Shown in pieces: positions 1 to 7,542 of a stretch of DNA of 7,542 bases. The notes under the pieces are model-generated. The model ran no database searches, was not told the origin of the DNA, and worked only from the letters and a program-made list of their open reading frames with translations. Position 1 is the first letter of the stretch. Every line of letters starts with the position of its first letter. The stretch is from an uncultured Paracoccaceae bacterium (lineage in GTDB: Bacteria > Pseudomonadota > Alphaproteobacteria > Rhodobacterales > Rhodobacteraceae): positions 1-7,542 of the forward strand of contig CALEZJ010000506.1 of assembly GCA_937927885.1 (NCBI GenBank), given 5' to 3'. The translations under genes and the position numbers were made by a program.

Positions 1-49
1 CGAACACCCACAGAAGTTGCGCCAGAATGTAACGATCCAGCCGGGTCAC
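1..49 (-). CDS. lptF: LptF-type LPS export permease, 5' end only (runs off left edge)
   Basis: Only the first 16 codons are present. They read MTRLDRYILAQLLWVF from a GTG start, with AGAGG about 8 nt upstream on the minus strand. A short basic start followed by F/LDRYxLxQL and the beginning of a hydrophobic helix is typical of the LptF/LptG (YjgP/YjgQ) family, and the DRY-containing form fits LptF better than LptG. LptF is an inner-membrane permease subunit of the LptB2FGC complex, which moves lipopolysaccharide toward the outer membrane. In many Rhodobacterales lptF is divergent from pepA, and that arrangement is seen here. The call rests on a very short peptide plus context, so another membrane protein is possible. 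Confidence 0.72.
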   Translation of the reverse strand, partial: MTRLDRYILAQLLWVF

Positions 50-76
50 GCGGCAACCTCTTGTCCAGTTGGCGCC

Positions 77-104
77 AGAATAGCGAAATTTGGTGTGGGG
101 GAAA
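77..104 (-). promoter_or_regulatory. Candidate sigma-70-type promoter for lptF
   Basis: On the minus strand TTTCCC (104-99) and TATTCT (82-77) are separated by 16 bp. A start point near position 70 would give a leader of about 20 nt carrying the AGAGG ribosome site. The -10 matches TATAAT at four of six positions, while the -35 is poor. The assignment is by pattern only. Confidence 0.4.
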
Positions 105-171
105 GCCGGCAAACGGACGGGTGCGGGGATGGGGGCTGATCGATCGGGGCAATGCCTCCGGGGCGGGTGCT

Positions 172-201
172 CTGGCCAAGGTCAAGGGCGCGCGCTACTC
201 T
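172..201 (+). promoter_or_regulatory. Possible promoter for pepA-holC
   Basis: CTGGCC (172-177) and TACTCT (196-201) are 18 bp apart, about 30 nt upstream of the proposed pepA start. Both hexamers are weak matches, and the call relies mostly on position. The divergent intergenic region (50-232) must hold promoters for both lptF and pepA. No other feature is evident there except a short GATCGATC palindrome at 138-145. Confidence 0.25.
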
Positions 202-232
202 TGCCCCGTCCCTCGATACCGGAGCATCCCCC

Positions 233-1598
233 TTGGCCCTCGTTGACCTCAGCTTTGCCGCCTTCGATCCTGCCGCCCTTGTCGCCCATCCGGGGCGGGT
301 GGTGGTCTTTGCCGACGCGGGGCTGGACGCGCAGGCGCGCCGTGTCGACCGGCTGGCGCGCGGGGCGCTGTCGCGCGCGCTGGCCAGCCCCGGCTGGGCC
401 GCGCTGAAACCCGGCGAGGGGATGGACCTGGCCTTTCCCGCCGGTCTGGCCGCCTGTGCGGTGCACCTGATCCGCCTGCCGCGCCGCGCCGAGGCCGCCG
501 AGGCGCGCAAGGCCGGGGCCACCATCGCGCGCGCCCTCAAGGAGGAGGGTGCGCTGGTGCTGGCGCAGGCTGTCACCCGCCTGCCCGCGTTGGTCGAGGG
601 GTTGGCCCTGCGCGCCTATGCCTTTGCCATCCGCGCCGAACCCGCCAAGGCGCCGGGACCGGTCACCCTGGCGCTGACCAACCCCGAACCGGCGCGCGCC
701 GCCTGCGCCACAGCGCTGACGCTGGCCGAATCGGTGCATTTCACCCGCGATCTGGTGAACGAGCCCGCGAACATCCTGACCACCACCGAATTCGCCGCCC
801 GGCTCGAGAAACTCCGTGATCTGGGCGTCGAGGTCGAGGTGCTGGACGAGGCCGCGCTGGCCGATCTGGGGATGCGCGCGCTTCTGGGCGTGGGGCAGGG
901 GTCGGAAAGCCCGTCCAAGGTCGTGGTGATGCAATGGAAAGGGGCCGAAGGCGCGCCTCTGGAGCTGGGCCGCCGTGGTCGCGGGTACGATGCGCGCGCT
1001 GGCGGCAAGAAAGGCTCGGGCGCATGTGGTGGGGCTGGTGGGCCTCGTGGAAAACATGCCCGACGGCAAGGCGCAGCGGCCGGGCGATGTGGTGCGCTCG
1101 ATGAAGGGCGACACGATCGAGATCATCAACACCGATGCCGAGGGGCGGCTCGTGCTGGCCGATGTGCTCTGGTATGCGCAGGACCGCTTTGCCCCCGTCG
1201 CGATGATCGACCTCGCCACGCTCACCGGCGCCGTGGTGGTGGCGCTGGGGCATGAAAAGGCGGGCGTCTTCGGCAATGACCGCGCGCTGTCCGATGCCTT
1301 CCTCGCCGCCGCGGAATCGGTGGGCGAGGGCGCCTGGCCGATGCCGCTGGATGCGGCCTATGACGCGCTGATCAAAAGCCGGATGGCCGACATGAAGAAC
1401 ACCGGCGGGCGCTGGGGCGGGGCGATCACCGCGGCGCAGTTCCTCGCCCGCTTCGTCAAAGCGGGCCAGCCCTGGCTGCACCTCGACATCGCTGGGGTCG
1501 CCTATCCGCCGGGCGACACGCCGCTGGCCCCCAAGGGGGCGACCGGCTGGGGCGTGCGCAGCCTCGATGCGCTGGTGCGCGCCCGGTTCGAGGGCTAG
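233..1598 (+). pseudogene. pepA: Leucyl aminopeptidase PepA (M17), broken by deletion plus frameshift
   Basis: PepA is a cytosolic M17 metallo-aminopeptidase that removes N-terminal residues and normally works as a hexamer. A TTG at 233 is the best start: GGAG (221-224) lies 8 nt upstream, and the sequence GGAGCATCCC recurs before guaB. The frame is open to about 968 (245 codons) and covers the N-terminal domain and the start of the peptidase domain, including VNEPANILTT. The family then continues with a GKG..FDTGG..LKP......D segment, but here LEL (959-967) is followed at once by AAVVAGTM in the next frame. That frame stays open to 1598 and carries [16 protein letters not shown] (1128-1175), then LATLTGA and an intact C-terminus. 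About 29 codons are missing. By family knowledge they hold three of the five metal ligands and a catalytic lysine. Read straight through, the protein leaves frame and stops at 1255 (340 aa), so it should be inactive. Identity is secure. Whether the lesion is biological or a sequence error cannot be told from one read. Confidence 0.85.
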
Positions 1599-1601
1599 GG
1601 C

Positions 1602-3601
<2,000 letters not shown>

Positions 3602-3609
3602 GGCGCGGT

Positions 3610-3658
3610 CCCGGGCGCTGCCCGGGAGGAAACGCTCCGGTGGAGCGTTTGCAGCGCC
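3610..3658. repeat. Structured intergenic element after guaB: two perfect hairpins plus an alternative long stem
   Basis: Hairpin 1 is CCCGGGC (3610-3616) / GCCCGGG (3620-3626) with a GCT loop. Hairpin 2 is AAACGCTCC (3630-3638) / GGAGCGTTT (3642-3650) with a GGT loop. In addition GGCGCTG (3614-3620) can pair perfectly with CAGCGCC (3652-3658), which encloses hairpin 2 and excludes hairpin 1. Starting 9 nt after the guaB stop, the element is well placed to end guaB transcription or protect its 3' end, although the T-run is only three bases and lies inside the stem. The style resembles dispersed intergenic palindromes of Rhodobacterales, but that is a recollection and was not tested. Confidence 0.6.
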
Positions 3659-3788
3659 GAACGCCCGAGGCGCAAGGCGCGAGGTGCGATTTGGGGGCCG
3701 GGGCGCGCGGTCGCGGGAGAGGGGGCGGCTCTTGCAGCCGGGCCGGGCCTGCGGCAGGGTGGGGTGCCTGAACATGGAGGCGCGTCCG

Positions 3789-4085
3789 ATGCACAATCCC
3801 GACGACGACACCGGCCCTGATACCGGCCCTGATCCCGGAGAACGCGAGATCTGGCCGCGCATCCTGTGGATCATCGTCATGACGATGCTGATCTCGGTCG
3901 CGCAGTCGATCCTGCTCGCGGTGGCTGTCCTGCAAATGGTGTTCCTGATCGCGCAAAAGGGCCGCCCGAACGAGGAACTGGGCGATTTCGGCGCCATGGT
4001 CGGCGCCTGGATCGCCAAGGCCGCCCGCTATCAATCGGCGGCCTCCGATGAAAAGCCCTGGCCCTGGCGCCCGATGGGGTCATAG
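3789..4085 (+). CDS. Small membrane protein, DUF4389-like
   Basis: The product is 98 aa. An acidic, Asp/Pro/Gly-rich N-terminus (residues 1-20) precedes one long hydrophobic stretch at about residues 24-56. A soluble tail contains KGRPNEELGDFGAMVGAWIA and ends with EKPWPW. The pattern of hydrophobic helix, GxPNExLxxFG, then EKPFPF near the end is that of the DUF4389 family, whose function is unknown to me. ATG 3789 is chosen because GGAGG (3776-3780) lies 8 nt upstream. The in-frame ATG at 3774 has no ribosome site and its codon overlaps that purine run. The gene follows the structured element after guaB, so it is probably transcribed separately or by read-through. No promoter is clear. It converges on the transporter gene downstream. 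Confidence 0.85.
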   Translation: MHNPDDDTGPDTGPDPGEREIWPRILWIIVMTMLISVAQSILLAVAVLQMVFLIAQKGRPNEELGDFGAMVGAWIAKAARYQSAASDEKPWPWRPMGS

Positions 4086-4088
4086 GGC

Positions 4089-4115
4089 GTAGGGTGGGGT
4101 TGAACCCCACCTTAC
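4089..4115. terminator. Bidirectional hairpin between convergent genes
   Basis: GTAGGGTGGGG (4089-4099) pairs with CCCCACCTTAC (4105-4115) over 11 positions, one of them a G-T wobble, with a TTGAA loop. It begins 4 nt after the DUF4389 stop and contains the TAA stop (4114-4112) of the minus-strand transporter. No long T-run follows on either strand, so it could be a terminator or a 3'-end stabiliser. Its place between convergent genes supports shared termination. Confidence 0.65.
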
Positions 4116-4993
4116 CGCCGGTTGATCAGCACAAGCCCCGCGACCAGCATTGCCAGCGCCAGAGGCGTCAGCGCACTGACCGGCTCGGCGAGGAGCAGCC
4201 AGCCCAGCAGCGCGCTCAGGATCGGGGTCAGGAAGCTGAAACTGGCCACCGTCCCGCTCTGATACCGGGCCAGCGCCCAGAACCACAACACGAACCCCAG
4301 CGTCACCACGCCGATTGCCTGCACCAGCAACAGGCCCAGTTGAAACAGGCTGAAGTCCCGCACCAGCGGTCCGCCGAACAGGGGAGCCGCCGCCGTCAGG
4401 ATCACCGCCGAGACCGCGACCTGCCAGAAGATCTGCGTCTCGGGCGCCGTGGCCCCCAGTCGCGTGCGCCGCGCCACCACGACGATCGCCGCCCAGGCCA
4501 TCCCCGCCACCAGCGCGGCCAGATCGCCCGGCAGGGACCCGTCGGTGCCGCCTCCGCGTCCGACCAGCGTCAGAACCACGGCGGCAAAGCCCAGCGCGAA
4601 ACCGGTCAGCCGGAGCGGCGTCAGCCGTTCGCCCGGAAACAGGAAATGGGCCGCGACCGCCAGCCAGATCGGCATGGCGTAAAAGATCGACGAGGCCCGC
4701 ACCACGCCGGTGTTGTCGAGGGCCACGAACAGGAGCAGGAATTCGACCGAAAAGCACAGGCCCATCAACAGCCCGTCGCGCCAAAGGTCTGGCCGAAAGG
4801 CAATGCCCCTGAGCCACATCCAGCCCCCCAGCGCCAGAACCGCCACGATGCTGCGAAGTCCCGCCAGAAACACCGGCTGAAAACCCTGATTGCCCAGCTT
4901 GATCAGCACGTTGTTCATGCCAAACAGCATGGCGAGACCGAACAGCAGCCAGAAACCGGGCAGGTCCAGAGGTCGGCGGGCGGTGGGGATCAT
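4112..4993 (-). CDS. DMT-superfamily (EamA) transporter
   Basis: This 293-aa protein is highly hydrophobic, with about ten predicted transmembrane helices in two EamA repeats (roughly residues 12-145 and 155-292). Each repeat ends with the family's pro-rich helix and acidic cap: AMPIWLAVAAHFLFPGE (106-122) and LTPILSALLGWLLLAE (255-270). Such inner-membrane carriers export or import small metabolites, and the substrate cannot be read from sequence. The chosen ATG at 4993 precedes MIPTARRPLDLPG and has AAGG about 5-6 nt upstream. A TTG start 45 nt further out (5038) would add 15 residues with no EamA character and uses bases that read as TTGACA, a possible -35 element. The gene is head-to-head with a second, clearly different DMT gene, and they share a 124-bp intergenic region. 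Confidence 0.9.
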   Translation of the reverse strand: MIPTARRPLDLPGFWLLFGLAMLFGMNNVLIKLGNQGFQPVFLAGLRSIVAVLALGGWMWLRGIAFRPDLWRDGLLMGLCFSVEFLLLFVALDNTGVVRASSIFYAMPIWLAVAAHFLFPGERLTPLRLTGFALGFAAVVLTLVGRGGGTDGSLPGDLAALVAGMAWAAIVVVARRTRLGATAPETQIFWQVAVSAVILTAAAPLFGGPLVRDFSLFQLGLLLVQAIGVVTLGFVLWFWALARYQSGTVASFSFLTPILSALLGWLLLAEPVSALTPLALAMLVAGLVLINRR

Positions 4994-5009
4994 GGGGCCT
5001 TGCACCTGT

Positions 5010-5038
5010 GAAGCATTTTCCCGACAGAACCCTGTCAA
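5010..5038 (-). promoter_or_regulatory. Possible promoter for the minus-strand DMT gene
   Basis: On the minus strand TTGACA (5038-5033) is an exact -35 consensus, but the hexamer 17 bp further on (TGCTTC, 5015-5010) is a poor -10. A tandem pair AAGGTC / AAGGTC (5038-5043, 5045-5050, plus-strand reading) overlaps the -35 and could be a regulator contact. The call is weak. Confidence 0.25.
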
Positions 5039-5064
5039 AGGTCCAAGGTCAACCCCGCTGCACC

Positions 5065-5093
5065 TTTTCCTTGTCCCCGGGACAGGCTAAGGC
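5065..5093 (+). promoter_or_regulatory. Possible promoter and operator for the plus-strand DMT gene
   Basis: The inverted repeat TGTCCC-C-GGGACA (5072-5084) lies between TTTTCC (5065-5070) and TAAGGC (5088-5093), which are 17 bp apart. If these are the promoter hexamers, the palindrome fills the spacer, a typical repressor position. The hexamers are weak and no known regulator motif is recognised. Confidence 0.25.
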
Positions 5094-5117
5094 AGGGTGC
5101 TTAACAGGAGAAACAGC

Positions 5118-5987
5118 ATGGCCAACCTGCAAGGTCCTTTGCTGATGGTGGCCGCGATGCTGGGCTTTGCCGTCGAGGATGCCCTGATCAAGCATCTTGC
5201 GGGACGCCTGCCGCCGGGGCAGATCGCGCTGGCGCTGGGACTGATCGGCGGCACGATCTTTGCCGTTCTGCTGCGCCGCCACGGCCAGCGGCTGTTCATT
5301 GCGCAGGGGCTGAAAGGTGCGGCACTGGTGCGCAACCTGTGCGAGGTCGGCGCCGTCATCACCATGACGATGGGGGTCGTGCTGGTTCCGCTGAGCGTGG
5401 TGTCGTCGATCCTGCAGGCCATGCCTCTGGCAGTCACGATGGGCGCCGCGCTGGTGCTGGGCGAAAAGGTCGGCTGGCGACGCTGGAGCGCGATCGTTGT
5501 CGGTTTTGTCGGGGTCCTGATGATCCTGCGTCCGGGGTTTGACGGCTTTGACGCACGCGCGCTGATCCCGCTGGCGGCGGTGCTGTTCCTGACCGCGCGC
5601 GACATCGCCACGCGCAGGGTCATCGGCACGGTTTCATCGCTGCACCTTTCGGGTTGGGGCTTTCTGGCGGCGCTGCCCGGTGGGGTTCTGATGCTGGCCT
5701 TCCGCGCCGAGGTGCCGATCCTGCCGACACTGACCGAAACCCTCCTGCTGATCACCATGGGCGTCATCGGTGTTACGGCCTATTTCGCGCTGGTCATGGC
5801 GACCCGCGGCGGCGCGCTGGCCACCACGACACCGTTCCGCTACTCGCGCCTCGTCTTTGCGCTGATCCTGGGCGCGGTCTTCTTTGGCGAACGCCCCGAT
5901 GCGCTGACCCTTGGCGGCAGCGCCCTGATCGTGGCGGCGGGGCTCTACACGATGGCGCGCGAGATGCGCCTTGCCCGCCAGCGCTGA
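5118..5987 (+). CDS. DMT-superfamily (EamA) transporter
   Basis: The 289-aa integral membrane protein has two EamA repeats (about residues 5-138 and 148-285) and about ten hydrophobic helices. The first repeat closes with QAMPLAVTMGAALVLGEKVG (100-119) and the MILRPG turn (135-140). The second closes with RYSRLVFALILGAVFFGERP (241-260). These are standard marks of drug/metabolite transporters, and the substrate is unknown. ATG 5118 has AGGAG (5106-5110) 7 nt upstream. A GTG at 5097 would add seven residues made from the ribosome-site region and is unlikely. The sequence differs substantially from the divergent neighbour, so the pair is not a recent tandem copy. A strong hairpin starts 4 nt after the stop. 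Confidence 0.92.
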   Translation: MANLQGPLLMVAAMLGFAVEDALIKHLAGRLPPGQIALALGLIGGTIFAVLLRRHGQRLFIAQGLKGAALVRNLCEVGAVITMTMGVVLVPLSVVSSILQAMPLAVTMGAALVLGEKVGWRRWSAIVVGFVGVLMILRPGFDGFDARALIPLAAVLFLTARDIATRRVIGTVSSLHLSGWGFLAALPGGVLMLAFRAEVPILPTLTETLLLITMGVIGVTAYFALVMATRGGALATTTPFRYSRLVFALILGAVFFGERPDALTLGGSALIVAAGLYTMAREMRLARQR

Positions 5988-6002
5988 GGCCGCGCGGGGG
6001 CC

Positions 6003-7338
<1,336 letters not shown>

Positions 7339-7363
7339 CCGAAGCCGGTAAAGAAACCCTGAG

Positions 7364-7390
7364 GGGCGTGGCACTTGCCGCGCCCTTTTT
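7364..7390 (+). terminator. Intrinsic terminator of eno
   Basis: GGGCGTGGC (7364-7372) pairs with GCCGCGCCC (7377-7385), nine pairs including one U-G wobble, with an ACTT loop. Five T residues (7386-7390) follow immediately. This is a classic Rho-independent terminator, 25 nt after the eno stop. Confidence 0.9.
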
Positions 7391-7408
7391 CGCTTACAAT
7401 TTGAGGGG

Positions 7409-7423
7409 TTAAGCCATTCTTAA
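7409..7423 (+). promoter_or_regulatory. CtrA-type binding site, TTAA-N7-TTAA
   Basis: TTAAGCCATTCTTAA is an exact match to the alphaproteobacterial CtrA full site (TTAA, 7 bases, TTAA), and the inner CATTC also resembles the form common in Rhodobacterales. It lies between the eno terminator and the next gene, about 47 nt upstream of that gene's proposed start, where CtrA sites usually overlap the -35. CtrA is a response regulator that controls motility, cell-cycle and gene-transfer-agent genes in this group. Binding is inferred, not shown. Confidence 0.6.
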
Positions 7424-7469
7424 GCGCGCGGGCCCAGACTGGTCGCACCGATCAGCCATGAGGTTCGTC

Positions 7470-7542
7470 ATGTCCACTGTCCTGTCCCCGATCGCCCCCG
7501 GTGCAGCGGGCGCGCGTGACGCGCCACTGCCTGGCCTGGCCC
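7470..7542 (+). CDS. 5' end of an unidentified gene (runs off right edge)
   Basis: An open frame of 24 codons begins at ATG 7470, with GAGG (7460-7463) 6 nt upstream. The peptide starts MSTVLSPIAPGAAG and is rich in Ala, Pro and Gly, with no recognisable domain. An in-frame ATG at 7458 would add four residues, but it has no purine-rich site before it and its final G belongs to the GAGG. The preceding terminator and CtrA-like site indicate a separate, possibly CtrA-controlled transcription unit. The product cannot be named from this fragment. Confidence 0.55.
   Translation, partial: MSTVLSPIAPGAAGARDAPLPGLA

Noticed and set aside
138..145. GATCGATC palindrome between lptF and pepA
   Set aside because: It is too short and common in GC-rich DNA to support a site without further evidence.
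4094..5011. 305-codon plus-strand open frame opposite the DMT gene
   Set aside because: The translation is Gln/Arg/His-rich low-complexity, while the minus strand encodes a well-formed EamA transporter.
7375..7400. TTGCCG ... TACAAT as a promoter after eno
   Set aside because: TACAAT (7395-7400) is a good -10, but the spacing to TTGCCG is only 14 bp and the upstream hexamer lies inside the eno terminator stem.
7509..7525. GGCGCG/CGCGCC hairpin near the right edge
   Set aside because: It lies inside the apparent coding start of the last gene and is explained by GC-rich Ala/Arg codons.

Overview
The window is GC-rich and tightly packed. It looks like a chromosomal housekeeping segment from an alphaproteobacterium, most likely a member of the Rhodobacterales. 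Three things point that way: the divergent order lptF / pepA-holC, the sequence character of the IMP dehydrogenase and enolase, and a TTAA-N7-TTAA CtrA-type site near the right end. No phage, insertion sequence, CRISPR array, tRNA or rRNA is visible.

Layout from left to right. The 5' end of lptF (LPS export permease) runs off the left edge on the minus strand. It is divergent from pepA (leucyl aminopeptidase), which is followed 3 nt later by holC (DNA polymerase III chi) and then by guaB (IMP dehydrogenase). A strongly structured, repeat-like intergenic element follows guaB. Next comes a small DUF4389-type membrane protein gene. It converges, through a shared hairpin terminator, on a minus-strand DMT/EamA transporter gene. 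That gene is head-to-head with a second DMT/EamA transporter gene on the plus strand. A GC-rich hairpin separates the second transporter from eno (enolase), which ends in a clear intrinsic terminator. The first 24 codons of an unidentified gene, preceded by the CtrA-like site, run off the right edge.

The main anomaly is pepA. It is broken by what looks like a single deletion of about 85 bp near position 968. The missing stretch normally encodes the metal-binding and catalytic core (the GKG...FDTGG...K...D segment). The deletion also shifts the frame. Both flanks are otherwise intact and free of stops, so this is either a recent inactivation or a sequence or assembly error. No genuinely new biological system is apparent. 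The items worth checking are the pepA lesion, the CtrA-like site, the foldable element after guaB, and the shared regulatory region of the two transporters.

How the genes relate: pepA and holC look like one transcription unit with translational coupling. guaB probably has its own promoter. The transporters and the DUF4389 gene are independent units. eno is a single-gene unit bounded by a hairpin upstream and a terminator downstream.
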